The notes: a model not told the origin generated them from the sequence alone. A stretch of 37,803 bases of DNA from Oxalobacteraceae bacterium (GCA_003537575.1 DPRS01000038.1:113540-151342), one strand, 5' to 3'; positions 8,305 through 16,334 are shown, counted from the first letter of the stretch. Numbers and translations are program-made.

Positions 8305-9291
8305 TTAAGTCGCACTCGGATAAAAGGCATCGGCATAGACATGCTCGTGCTGGATACCTTTCTGCTTGACCAGCATGGCGGCGGCATCGACCATCGGCGG
8401 CGCCCCGCACAGGTAAGCGCGCCAGCCTTCCAGGCTGCCCCAGTCCTGCGCCACCGCATCGGTGACCAGGCCGCTGCGCCATGCCGGATTGTCATTGGCG
8501 GTGGCCACCACCACGTGCACGTGCAGGTTGGCGTGGCGCGCGGCGAGTTCCTGCAGCCAGGCGAGGCCATACACGTCGCGCGGCGAGCGCACGCCGAAAT
8601 ACAGATGGATCGGGTTGCTCATCCCTGCCGCCAGGGCGCCGCGCACAATCGACAGTACCGGCGCCAGCCCCGTGCCACCGGCGATGCACAGCATCGGGCC
8701 GGCATGCTTTTGCCGCAGGTAGGCGGTGCCCAGCGGGCCGGAGACGCGCACGGCATCGCCTACCTTGAGCTGACGAGCGATGTAGGTGCTTACGCGGCCT
8801 TCCGGCACGATGCGCACATGGAATTCGAGTTCCTCGTCTTCTTGGATGCCGGCCATGGAATAGGGACGGATATGTTCGGGCGAAAACTGTAGCGTGGCGT
8901 ACTGGCCGGCAGAAAACGCCAGCGGTTTTGCCGGACGCAGGCGTAGGCGTTTGATGTCGTGCGTCATGTCCTCGATCGCCAGCACGGTCGCCTTGACGAT
9001 GCGGGCAGGATGGCTGACCACTTCATCCATCTCGGGAATTTCAATGGTGCAGCTTTCCGTCAGCACGCTCATGCAGGCGAGCACGTAGCGGTCTTCATTC
9101 GGATTGGTCAGTTTCGCTTCCGGGCCGGACTCCAGGATCTGGCCGTCGATGACCTTGCAGCGGCAGGTGCCGCAGCGACCGGCCATGCAGCTGTGCGACA
9201 CCGGAATGCCGTGCTCGCGCAGCGTTTCCAGCAGATTCGCACCGGCGCTGACGGTCAATGTGCGGTCAAGGGGTTGTACGACGAGTTCCAT
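8305..9291 (-). CDS. nagAa: Ferredoxin reductase component of salicylate 5-hydroxylase
   Basis: NADH-dependent reductase of 328 residues. The N-terminal plant-type [2Fe-2S] domain has ligands C35, C40, C43 and C73. It is followed by an FAD-binding barrel (motif RPYSMAG) and an NAD-binding domain (GGTGLAPVLSIVRGAL), ending ADAFYPSAT like NagAa. It supplies electrons to NagAb and is the first gene of the catabolic run. The frame extends to a TTG at 9322-9324, but the ATG at 9289-9291 gives the family N-terminus MELVVQP and has an AGGA about 12 bases upstream, so I prefer it. It is divergent from nagR across 111 bases. Confidence 0.9.
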   Translation of the reverse strand: MELVVQPLDRTLTVSAGANLLETLREHGIPVSHSCMAGRCGTCRCKVIDGQILESGPEAKLTNPNEDRYVLACMSVLTESCTIEIPEMDEVVSHPARIVKATVLAIEDMTHDIKRLRLRPAKPLAFSAGQYATLQFSPEHIRPYSMAGIQEDEELEFHVRIVPEGRVSTYIARQLKVGDAVRVSGPLGTAYLRQKHAGPMLCIAGGTGLAPVLSIVRGALAAGMSNPIHLYFGVRSPRDVYGLAWLQELAARHANLHVHVVVATANDNPAWRSGLVTDAVAQDWGSLEGWRAYLCGAPPMVDAAAMLVKQKGIQHEHVYADAFYPSAT

Positions 9292-9402
9292 GTCTGGCGG
9301 CAATCCTGCTTGGTGATTGGACAAGAAGGATTCTATTTACCGCAGTAAAATTAATCCATAGAATGTGATGAATGTTATGTATCACTGAAATGAATACTAC
9401 TC
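9292..9402. promoter_or_regulatory. nagAa/nagR divergent control region with two LysR-type dyads
   Basis: This AT-richer gap separates the divergent catabolic operon and its regulator. Read on the minus strand it contains two consecutive elements that both begin ATTCAT: one at 9395-9377 ending ATACAT and one at 9373-9354 ending ATGGAT. Each is an imperfect dyad of 19 to 20 bases, and their starts are 22 bases (about two helical turns) apart. This is the usual layout of LysR recognition and activation sites. ATTCA at the head and GAT at the tail agree with the NahR-site consensus as I remember it. The distal site abuts the nagR start, which suggests autoregulation. I cannot place the -35 and -10 boxes reliably. 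Confidence 0.55.
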
Positions 9403-10305
9403 ATGGACTTGAAAGACCTGGATCTCAACCTGCTGTTGATATTCAACCAACTGCTGCTGCAGCGGCGCGTCTCGGCGGTGGCGGAAAAGCTGGGGCTGAG
9501 CCAGCCGGCAGTCAGCAATGCCCTGAATCGCCTGCGGCGGCTGCTGAATGACGAACTGTTCCTGCGCACCTCGCGCGGCATGGAGCCGACGCCGTATGCC
9601 ATGCAACTGGCCGAACCGATCGCTTACGCCCTGAACACCATCGAAAACACGCTGAACCAGCGCGCCACCTTCGATGCGGCTTCCAGCAAGCGGCGCTTCA
9701 CCATCGGCATGAACGACATCGGCGAGATTTATTTCCTGCCAAGGCTGATGGACAAGCTTGCCGGCATCGCCCCCGGCGTGACCATCAATACCGTGCGCAA
9801 CACCTCGACCAACCTGCGTGAAGCGATGGAAGCCGGCCAGGTGGACCTGGCCGCCGGCCTGCTGCCGGAACTGAAAGCGGGTTTTTTCCAGCGCCGGCTG
9901 TTCAAGCAGCGCTATGTCTGCATGTTCCGCGCCGGCCATGCGCTGGACAAGGGAGAAATCGCCCTTGAGGAATTTTCGCGCGCCGAACATGTGGTGGTGG
10001 GCGCGTCCGAGATCGGCCACGCCAAGCTCGATGAAACGATTTCGGCCAAGGGCATCCGCCGCAATTTCAAATTGACGGTGCCGCATTTTGTCGCGGTCGG
10101 CCATATCCTCTCGCGCACCGACATGGTGGCCACGGTGCCGGAGCGCTACGCCGAGGAATGCCTGGCGCCGTTCGGCTTGAAGTCGGCGCCCTTGCCTGTC
10201 ACGCTGCCGGAAATCGCCATCAGCCTGTTCTGGCATGCCAGGTATCACAAGGAACCCGGCATCCAATGGCTGCGCAATGTCATGTTCGACACCTTTGCCG
10301 ACTGA
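9403..10305 (+). CDS. nagR: LysR-type transcriptional regulator, NahR/NagR type
   Basis: This 300-residue regulator has an N-terminal winged helix-turn-helix (about residues 5-64, with LSQPAVSNALNRLRRLL) and a LysR substrate-binding domain. It resembles NahR/NagR along its whole length. Shared stretches include MDLKDLDLNLLLIFNQLLL, RGMEPTPYA, DIGEIYFLPRLMD, LLPELKAGFFQRRLF, VPHFVAVGHILSRTD and LPEIAISLFWHARYHKE. NahR-family proteins bind promoters constitutively and activate on binding salicylate. Divergent placement from nagAa and the paired dyads between them support control of the whole nag-liv operon. The start has no clear ribosome site but matches the family N-terminus. Confidence 0.92.
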   Translation: MDLKDLDLNLLLIFNQLLLQRRVSAVAEKLGLSQPAVSNALNRLRRLLNDELFLRTSRGMEPTPYAMQLAEPIAYALNTIENTLNQRATFDAASSKRRFTIGMNDIGEIYFLPRLMDKLAGIAPGVTINTVRNTSTNLREAMEAGQVDLAAGLLPELKAGFFQRRLFKQRYVCMFRAGHALDKGEIALEEFSRAEHVVVGASEIGHAKLDETISAKGIRRNFKLTVPHFVAVGHILSRTDMVATVPERYAEECLAPFGLKSAPLPVTLPEIAISLFWHARYHKEPGIQWLRNVMFDTFAD

Positions 10306-10318
10306 GGCGGGCAGAACC

Positions 10319-10338
10319 GGGGCCAGCAATAGCGCCCC
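10319..10338 (+). terminator. GC stem-loop after nagR, possible weak terminator
   Basis: A perfect 5-bp stem GGGGC/GCCCC encloses a 10-base loop starting 14 bases after the nagR stop. No T-run follows, so it is not a classical intrinsic terminator; it may be RNA end protection or chance in GC-rich DNA. Confidence 0.25.
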
Positions 10339-10364
10339 AGGCTTACCTGCATGCCATGAATCGC

Positions 10365-10408
10365 GCTTGTTGCACCGCGCAGACATCCATCGCTATCATG
10401 CAACAAGC
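10365..10408 (+). promoter_or_regulatory. Candidate guaD promoter bracketed by a perfect 10-bp inverted repeat
   Basis: A candidate sigma-70 promoter has TTGCAC (10370-10375), an 18-base spacer and TATCAT (10394-10399), putting transcription start near 10406, some 22 bases before the chosen guaD ATG. The promoter lies within a perfect inverted repeat: GCTTGTTGCA at 10365-10374 and its complement TGCAACAAGC at 10399-10408, separated by 24 bases. One arm covers the -35 and the other the start region, the geometry expected for an operator. The cognate regulator is unknown. Confidence 0.5.
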
Positions 10409-10427
10409 CAGCGAAAGATTAGCGTCC

Positions 10428-11753
10428 ATGAAAACAGACCACTCCCCGGCCGGATTGCAGGCATACCGCGGCGAGCTGCTTTACTTCACCGACGATCCGG
10501 CATTGTCAGATCATGCGTATCAGTGGCATGAGGATGGCTTGCTGCTGGTGGAAGGCGGCCTGGTGCGCGCAGCCGGCGACCATGCCGTGCTTGCACCCGG
10601 ATTGCCTCCCGACACGCCGGTGCACGACTATCGCGGACGCCTGCTGATGCCCGGCTTTATCGATACGCACATCCATTATCCGCAAACGGATATGATCGCC
10701 TCACCCGCCGCCGGCCTGCTGCCGTGGCTGGAAACCTATACCTTTCCGACCGAACGCAAATTCGCCGACCAGCAACATGCCGCCGAGGTCGCCGGCTTCT
10801 TCCTCGACGAGCTGCTGCGCTGCGGCACCACGACGGCGATGGTCTATTGCACGGTGCATCCCGAATCCGTCGAAGCTTTCTTCGACGCCTCCGAAGCGCG
10901 CGGCATGCGCATGGCCGCCGGCAAGGTGATGATGGATTGCCATGCCCCCGACTATCTGTGCGATGACACCGACCGCGGCGCCGCCGCCTGCGAAGCCCTG
11001 ATCCGCAAATGGCACAAGCGCGGACGGCAAATGTATGCCATTACGCCACGCTTTGCGGCCACCTCGAGCACCCTTCAGCTGCGTCTGGCAGGCGAGCTTG
11101 CGGCGGCATATCCGGATACTTTCGTGCAAACTCACGTGGCGGAAAACCGCGATGAAGTCGCCTGGGTCAAGTCACTTTATCCTGAGGCGCGCAGTTACCT
11201 GGATGTGTACGAGCAGCATGGTCTGCTGCGCGAGCGCGCCGTCTATGCGCACTGCATCTGGCTCGACGATGCCGACCGCGCGCGCATGGCGCACACCGGC
11301 GCCGCCGCCGCCTTGTGTCCGACCTCCAATCTGTTCCTCGGCAGCGGCCTGTTCGATTTCGCGCGGGCCGACGCCATGGGGATGCAATTGTCGATAGCGA
11401 CCGACGTCGGCGGCGGCACCTCGTTTTCGCTGCTGCAGACCATGAATGAATTGCATAAGGTGGCGCGCATGGGCGGCAGCCACCTGACGGCGCTGCGCAT
11501 GTTATACCTGGCCACGCTGGGCGGCGCGCGCAGCATGCGGCTGGAAGGCTGCATCGGCAGCTTCGGGCCGGGCAACGAAGCGGATTTCATTGTCATCGAC
11601 CCGCAGGCCACGCCGCTTCTGCAGCGTCGCAGCGCGCACGCCGACACGCTGGAAGAACGCCTGTTCGCGCTGGCCATGCTGGGAGATGACCGCGCCATCG
11701 AGGCGACGTATATTGCGGGGACGCTGCGGCACCGGCGCAATGGCACGACGTGA
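10428..11753 (+). CDS. guaD: Guanine deaminase
   Basis: Zinc amidohydrolase of 441 residues (E. coli GuaD is 439) that hydrolyses guanine to xanthine and ammonia. Visible metal-site motifs are PGFIDTHIHYPQTD (H81 and H83), QTHVAENRDEV, the segment AVYAHCIWLDD and SIATDVGGGTSFSLL. I chose ATG 10428-10430, giving MKTDHSPAGLQAYRGELLYF. An in-frame ATG at 10398 overlaps the proposed -10 and the dyad, and the frame stays open even further upstream into nagR. Together with the downstream adenine deaminase it suggests purine-base salvage or use of purines as nitrogen source. It is not obviously linked to the salicylate genes. Confidence 0.93.
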   Translation: MKTDHSPAGLQAYRGELLYFTDDPALSDHAYQWHEDGLLLVEGGLVRAAGDHAVLAPGLPPDTPVHDYRGRLLMPGFIDTHIHYPQTDMIASPAAGLLPWLETYTFPTERKFADQQHAAEVAGFFLDELLRCGTTTAMVYCTVHPESVEAFFDASEARGMRMAAGKVMMDCHAPDYLCDDTDRGAAACEALIRKWHKRGRQMYAITPRFAATSSTLQLRLAGELAAAYPDTFVQTHVAENRDEVAWVKSLYPEARSYLDVYEQHGLLRERAVYAHCIWLDDADRARMAHTGAAAALCPTSNLFLGSGLFDFARADAMGMQLSIATDVGGGTSFSLLQTMNELHKVARMGGSHLTALRMLYLATLGGARSMRLEGCIGSFGPGNEADFIVIDPQATPLLQRRSAHADTLEERLFALAMLGDDRAIEATYIAGTLRHRRNGTT

Positions 11754-11840
11754 CAGGCGATACCCCTGGCGAGATGCCGTGCAAGGCCGATATTGGCATA
11801 CACTACCGGCATCGAATGCAACTTGAACTAAGGAATTACC

Positions 11841-12854
11841 ATGGATGAAGCCCTGCGGAATACCGTGCTAAACATGCCCAAGGCGGAATTGCACATTCAT
11901 ATCGAAGGCTCACTCGAACCGGAACTGATTTTTGCCCTGGCCGAGCGCAACAAGGTCGCCCTCGCCTACCCCTCCGTCGAAGCATTGCGCAGCGCCTATG
12001 CCTTCACGGACCTGCAATCCTTCCTCGACATCTATTACGCCGGCGCCAGCGTGCTCCTGGCCGAGCAGGATTTTTACGACATGACCATGGCCTACCTGCA
12101 ACGGGCGCAGGCCGACAATGTGCGGCATGTCGAATTGTTTTTCGATCCGCAAACCCATACGGCGCGCGGCGTCGCCTTTGCCGACGTCATCAACGGCATC
12201 GACCGCGCCTTGCAGGACGCCCGGACGAAATGGCAGATGAGCGGTTTGCTGATCATGTGTTTTTTGCGCCATTTATCCGAGGAAGAAGCATTCGCGACCC
12301 TGGAACAGGCACTGCCGCACCGCGACAAGTTTATCGGCGTCGGCCTGGATTCTTCCGAGCGCGGCAATCCGCCGGAAAAGTTCGCCGGCGTTTTCGCCCG
12401 CTGCAAAGAACTCGGCCTGCACCTGGTCGCCCATGCCGGCGAGGAAGGCCCGCCGGCGTATATCCGTACCGCGCTGGACGTGCTGCAGGTCGAGCGCATC
12501 GATCACGGCGTGGCCTGTTTGCAAGACCCTGAGCTGGTGCAACGCCTGGCGCGCCAGCAGACCGCCCTGACCGTGTGCCCGCTGTCGAACATCAAGCTGC
12601 GCGTATTCGACCGCATGCAAGACCATAACCTGGCGGCGCTGCTGGAGGCAGGCATCGCCGCCACGGTGAACTCCGACGACCCGGCGTATTTCGGCGGCTA
12701 CATGAATGACAACCTGGTCGCCGCATTCGAGGCCTTGCCCCTGAATAGAGACCATGCGCGCCAGCTGGCGCACAACAGCTTTGCCGCTTCCTTCCTGCCG
12801 CACGAGGCCAGGGAAAGCTGCCTGCGTGAAGTCGATGCCTTTTTCAGGCAATGA
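11841..12854 (+). CDS. Adenine deaminase (adenosine deaminase-like family, type 2)
   Basis: Zinc-dependent deaminase of 337 residues in the adenosine/AMP deaminase superfamily. Zinc ligands are H18 and H20 (KAELHIHIEG), the His of VAHAGEEGPP, and the Asp pair of NSDDPAYFGG. The catalytic helix has HAGEE, and DHGVAC provides a further conserved His. The segment GLDSSERGNPPEKF is characteristic of the bacterial branch shown to deaminate adenine rather than adenosine, so the product is most likely hypoxanthine. Substrate choice remains an inference. An AAGGA ribosome site (11830-11834) precedes ATG 11841. It follows guaD by 87 bases and is probably co-transcribed. Confidence 0.85.
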   Translation: MDEALRNTVLNMPKAELHIHIEGSLEPELIFALAERNKVALAYPSVEALRSAYAFTDLQSFLDIYYAGASVLLAEQDFYDMTMAYLQRAQADNVRHVELFFDPQTHTARGVAFADVINGIDRALQDARTKWQMSGLLIMCFLRHLSEEEAFATLEQALPHRDKFIGVGLDSSERGNPPEKFAGVFARCKELGLHLVAHAGEEGPPAYIRTALDVLQVERIDHGVACLQDPELVQRLARQQTALTVCPLSNIKLRVFDRMQDHNLAALLEAGIAATVNSDDPAYFGGYMNDNLVAAFEALPLNRDHARQLAHNSFAASFLPHEARESCLREVDAFFRQ

Positions 12855-13044
12855 AGAGGAAAATATTGCATGCTGAAGGGAACCCCGGCGAATGCCGGAG
12901 CTTCATTAATGGTACACTTCGCCCCATTCCGCGGCATTTTCAGCCATCGCAAGCATTTGATTTCTTGAGGTTTTTGCTTGCCGATGGAAAAATCTGCCAG
13001 GCAGCCGGCTCCTGCCCCGGCCATTCATTGCAATGGAGTACGAC
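12855..13044. other. Intergenic region between the adenine deaminase gene and the small secreted protein gene, with two stem-loops
   Basis: 190 bases without a convincing gene. A first short hairpin (CCGGC 12885-12889, GCCGG 12894-12898, loop GAAT) lies 30 bases after the deaminase stop and may end that transcript, though no T-run follows. A second, stronger stem-loop pairs 12944-12955 with 12975-12987 (12 bp with one bulged C at 12981, 19-base loop). It would lie in the 5' leader of the next gene. I could not identify a confident promoter. Confidence 0.5.
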
Positions 13045-13383
13045 ATGAGGATACAACGCTTTCTGACCGCCGGCGTGCTGGCGCTGCTAGCTGCCTCCGC
13101 CTTCGCCATCGAGCGGCCCTTCCCGCCGATTGCCAAGCGCGGCACCTTCAGCATGGGCGCATTCCCGGAAATCGTGCTGAATGGCCAGACGCGCCGGATG
13201 TCTGCGGGCGGGCGCATCTTCAACCAGAATAACCTGATCCAGATGCCGGCATCGGTTAGCGGCAGCAACCTGGTGGTCAATTACACCGAGGATTTCCAGG
13301 GCAACATCGACCGTATCTGGCTCCTGGATACACGCGAAGCGGCACAGACGCCGGCGCAGCAAAAAATCAGCCCGGCCCGCTAA
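13045..13383 (+). CDS. Small secreted protein of unknown function
   Basis: Product of 112 residues with a clear Sec signal peptide (MRIQRFLTAGVLALLAASAFA, residues 1-21), so probably periplasmic. The mature part is about 90 residues and contains PFPPIAKRGTFSMGAFPEI, a basic NGQTRRMSAGGRIFNQNN segment and VNYTEDFQGNIDRIWLL. I recall similar small proteins as a conserved hypothetical family in Burkholderiales, but know no function. No cysteine, lipobox or enzyme motif is seen. Start ATG 13045 has GGAG at 13035-13038 with 6-base spacing; an in-frame ATG at 13033 overlaps this ribosome site and is less likely. Confidence 0.75.
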   Translation: MRIQRFLTAGVLALLAASAFAIERPFPPIAKRGTFSMGAFPEIVLNGQTRRMSAGGRIFNQNNLIQMPASVSGSNLVVNYTEDFQGNIDRIWLLDTREAAQTPAQQKISPAR

Positions 13384-13435
13384 TACACGCAATACCACAC
13401 CTTATGCGGCAACAAGCCGCCATATTGATAGATTC

Positions 13436-14788
13436 ATGCAAAAGAAAGTATTCATCAAAACCTTCGGCTGCCAGATGAACGAGTACGACTCGGACAAGAT
13501 GGCAGACGTGCTCAATATCGCCGAAGGGCTGGTCAAGACCGACACCCCCGACGATGCTGACGTGATCCTGTTCAACACTTGCTCGGTGCGCGAAAAGGCG
13601 CAGGAGAAAGTATTCTCCGATCTCGGCCGCGTGCGCGAACTCAAGCTGAAAAACCCGAATCTCGTGATCGGCGTCGGTGGCTGCGTCGCCTCGCAGGAAG
13701 GCGAGGCGATCATCAAGCGCGCGCCTTACGTCGACGTGGTGTTTGGTCCGCAAACCCTGCACCGCCTGCCGGACTTGCTGGAAAAACGCCGCGCCAGCGG
13801 CCGCTCGCAAGTCGATATCAGCTTCCCTGAAATCGAGAAGTTCGATCACTTGCCGCCGGCGCGCGTGGAAGGCGCCACCGCCTTCGTCTCGATCATGGAA
13901 GGCTGCAGCAAGTATTGCAGCTATTGCGTAGTGCCCTATACCCGCGGCGAGGAAGTCTCTCGCCGCTTCGACGACGTGCTGACCGAGGTCGCCGGACTGG
14001 CCGCGCAAGGCGTCAAGGAAATCACCCTGCTGGGGCAGAACGTCAATGCCTACCGCGGCGCCATGAGCGCCGACGCGGCCGACGGCGAAACCGCCGACTT
14101 CTCGCTGCTGGTCGAATACATTGCCGAAATCGACGGCATCGAACGCATCCGTTACGTCACCAGCCACCCGAAGGAATTCACCCAGCGCCTGATCGACACC
14201 TACGCGAAAGTGCCCAAGCTGGTGAATCACCTGTACCTGCCGGCGCAGCATGGCTCGGACCGCATCCTGATGGCGATGAAGCGCGGCTATACCGCGCTGG
14301 AATACAAGTCGATCATCCGCCGCCTGCGCGAAGTGCGCCCGGACATCGCGATTTCCTCCGACTTCATCGTCGGATTCCCGGGCGAAACCGATGCCGATTT
14401 CGAGGCGATGATGAAACTTATCGGCGATATCGGCTACGACAACAGCTACAGCTTCATCTTCAGCCCGCGTCCCGGAACGCCGGCGGCCAATCTGGCTGAC
14501 GACACGCCGCATGAAGTGAAGCTGGAACGCCTGCAGCGCCTGCAGAAAGTCATCGCCGACAATACCCGCCGCTACAGCGACGCCCTAGTCAACACGACTC
14601 AGCGCATCCTGGTCGAGGGGCCGTCGCGCAAGAACCCGGGCGAACTGCAGGGGCGTACCGAATGCAACCGCGTGGTGAATTTCGACGGCGGCCCACAGGC
14701 AGCGCGCCTGGTTGGCCAGATGCTGGACGTCAGCATCACCCAGAGCAACCCCTATTCCCTGCGCGGCGCGCTGGTGCTGCAGGATTGA
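13436..14788 (+). CDS. miaB: tRNA-2-methylthio-N6-dimethylallyladenosine synthase MiaB
   Basis: Radical SAM methylthiotransferase of 450 residues that adds a methylthio group to i6A37 of tRNAs reading UNN codons. The N-terminal UPF0004 domain holds three Cys for the auxiliary cluster (C12 in KTFGCQMN, the one in FNTCSVRE and the one in VGGCVAS). The radical SAM triad is C157, C161 and C164 (GCSKYCSYCVVPYTRG). A TRAM domain closes the protein (LVEGPSRKNPGELQGRTECNRVV region). It is the first gene of the conserved miaB-phoH-ybeY-corC-lnt order. A GCGGC/GCCGC hairpin (13406-13420) lies just upstream. Confidence 0.97.
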   Translation: MQKKVFIKTFGCQMNEYDSDKMADVLNIAEGLVKTDTPDDADVILFNTCSVREKAQEKVFSDLGRVRELKLKNPNLVIGVGGCVASQEGEAIIKRAPYVDVVFGPQTLHRLPDLLEKRRASGRSQVDISFPEIEKFDHLPPARVEGATAFVSIMEGCSKYCSYCVVPYTRGEEVSRRFDDVLTEVAGLAAQGVKEITLLGQNVNAYRGAMSADAADGETADFSLLVEYIAEIDGIERIRYVTSHPKEFTQRLIDTYAKVPKLVNHLYLPAQHGSDRILMAMKRGYTALEYKSIIRRLREVRPDIAISSDFIVGFPGETDADFEAMMKLIGDIGYDNSYSFIFSPRPGTPAANLADDTPHEVKLERLQRLQKVIADNTRRYSDALVNTTQRILVEGPSRKNPGELQGRTECNRVVNFDGGPQAARLVGQMLDVSITQSNPYSLRGALVLQD

Positions 14789-14795
14789 GGCGACC

Positions 14796-15848
14796 GTGAA
14801 AGCCAGGACTCCCGTAGAACCCCTGCATTTTGTTCCGCAACCGCTCGACAACAAGCGCCTCGCCAACCTGTGCGGACCGATGGATGAAAACCTGCGGCAG
14901 ATCGCCGCGGCGCTCGACGTGACGGTGTTCCGCCGTGGCGAGAAATTCATCGTCAGCGGCGCCGACGCCGCCGGCGCGGTCGCCATCCTGGAACGCTTCT
15001 ATGCCCAGGCCGACAAGGCAATCTCGGTCGACGACGTGCAGCTAGCGCTGGTGGAACAGCGCGCCGGCCATGCCACGCCCGCGCGTAAATCCGCGCGGAC
15101 GGCGCGCCCGGCGGAAGAAGATACCGCCGGCGAAGCTGAAGCCGAAACCGCAGCCGCAGGCGAACAGCTGGTGCTGAAAACCCGCCGCCACGACTTGCGC
15201 GGCCGCACTCCGCACCAGAACCAGTACCTCAAGGCCATCCTCGAGCACGACGTCACTTTTGGCGTCGGCCCGGCCGGCACCGGCAAGACTTACCTGGCGG
15301 TGGCGTGCGCGGTCGATGCATTGGAGCGCGACGCCGTGCAAAGGATCGTCCTGACCCGCCCGGCGGTGGAAGCCGGCGAGCGCCTGGGCTTCTTGCCGGG
15401 CGACCTGGCGCAGAAGGTCGACCCTTACCTGCGGCCGCTGTACGACGCCCTGTACGACTTGCTCGGCTTCGACCGCACGCAAAAAATGTTCGAGAAACAA
15501 GCCATCGAAATCGCCCCGCTGGCCTACATGCGCGGGCGCACGCTGAACCACGCCTTTGTCATCCTCGATGAGGCGCAGAACACCACGCCGGAACAGATGA
15601 AGATGTTCCTGACCCGCATCGGCTTCGGCAGCAAGGCCGTGATCACCGGCGACGTCACTCAGATCGATCTGCAGCGCAACCAGAAAAGCGGCCTGGTGGA
15701 CGCCATCCAGGTGCTCAAGAAGGTTCGCGGCATTGCCTTCACTCACTTTACCAGCGCCGACGTGGTGCGCCATCCGCTGGTGGCGCGCATCGTCGATGCG
15801 TACGAAGCCGCCAACAAGCCGGCGCGCACAAAAATCACTGAAAAATGA
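14796..15848 (+). CDS. phoH: PhoH family ATPase (YbeZ)
   Basis: P-loop ATPase of 350 residues from GTG 14796, which follows a GAGG ribosome site (14787-14790) overlapping the miaB stop. The frame is open inside miaB, but the N-terminus MKARTPVEPLHFVPQPLDN fits the family. An N-terminal KH-like segment is followed by a low-complexity Ala/Glu linker (about residues 93-125) and the PhoH domain. Walker A is GPAGTGKT (158-165) and Walker B is FVILDEAQN. YbeZ works with YbeY in RNA metabolism; in E. coli the genes have the same order as here. Its stop overlaps the ybeY start by four bases. Confidence 0.95.
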   Translation: MKARTPVEPLHFVPQPLDNKRLANLCGPMDENLRQIAAALDVTVFRRGEKFIVSGADAAGAVAILERFYAQADKAISVDDVQLALVEQRAGHATPARKSARTARPAEEDTAGEAEAETAAAGEQLVLKTRRHDLRGRTPHQNQYLKAILEHDVTFGVGPAGTGKTYLAVACAVDALERDAVQRIVLTRPAVEAGERLGFLPGDLAQKVDPYLRPLYDALYDLLGFDRTQKMFEKQAIEIAPLAYMRGRTLNHAFVILDEAQNTTPEQMKMFLTRIGFGSKAVITGDVTQIDLQRNQKSGLVDAIQVLKKVRGIAFTHFTSADVVRHPLVARIVDAYEAANKPARTKITEK

Positions 15849-16318
15849 CCAGCTCGACCAGATCAGCCGCCAAGCCAGCGCTTTCGCTATCGGTGCAATA
15901 CCCGGATCCGCGCCTGCGCGAAACGATTACCCGCGCGAAATTGCGACGCTGGCTGCAGGCGGCGCTGCTGGCGCCGGCCGAACTGACGATCCGCTTCGTC
16001 GACGTCGAAGAAGGCCGCACACTCAACCGCGATTACCGCGGCAAGGACTATGCGACCAACGTGCTGACTTTCCCCTATACCGAGACGGCGGACGAGATCA
16101 CCCGCGCCGACATCGTGCTGTGCACCGACGTGCTGGAAAAGGAAGCCGCCGAGCAGGGCAAGGCCCTGGAGGAGCACGCTGCCCACCTGGTCGTGCACGG
16201 CGCGCTGCATGCGCAAGGCTACGACCATGAGGATGACGAGGAAGCCGCCGAAATGGAACAGCTGGAAATCGACATCCTGGAAGAGCTGGGCTTTCCCAAC
16301 CCTTATGAGCCTGCCTGA
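15845..16318 (+). CDS. ybeY: Endoribonuclease YbeY (16S rRNA maturation)
   Basis: Metal-dependent RNase of 157 residues involved in 16S rRNA 3'-end maturation and ribosome quality control. The zinc-binding signature H118-x3-H122-x5-H128 (HGALHAQGYDHEDD) and the family motif RDYRGKDYATNVLTFPY are present. ATG 15845 overlaps the phoH stop (ATGA), indicating translational coupling. The first 12 or so residues are a variable extension rich in Ser and Ala. Confidence 0.96.
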   Translation: MTSSTRSAAKPALSLSVQYPDPRLRETITRAKLRRWLQAALLAPAELTIRFVDVEEGRTLNRDYRGKDYATNVLTFPYTETADEITRADIVLCTDVLEKEAAEQGKALEEHAAHLVVHGALHAQGYDHEDDEEAAEMEQLEIDILEELGFPNPYEPA

Positions 16319-16334
16319 TCTGGGCGTCCCGAGT

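Noticed and set aside
9397..10386. 329-codon minus-strand frame opposite nagR
   Set aside because: The + strand protein matches NahR/NagR end to end; the antisense product resembles nothing.
10158..10427. Upstream extension of the guaD frame into nagR
   Set aside because: It overlaps nagR in another frame and the predicted promoter; the GuaD N-terminus begins at 10428.
12885..12898. Hairpin after the adenine deaminase gene as an intrinsic terminator
   Set aside because: Stem is only 5 bp and no T-run follows; kept only as a note in the intergenic entry.
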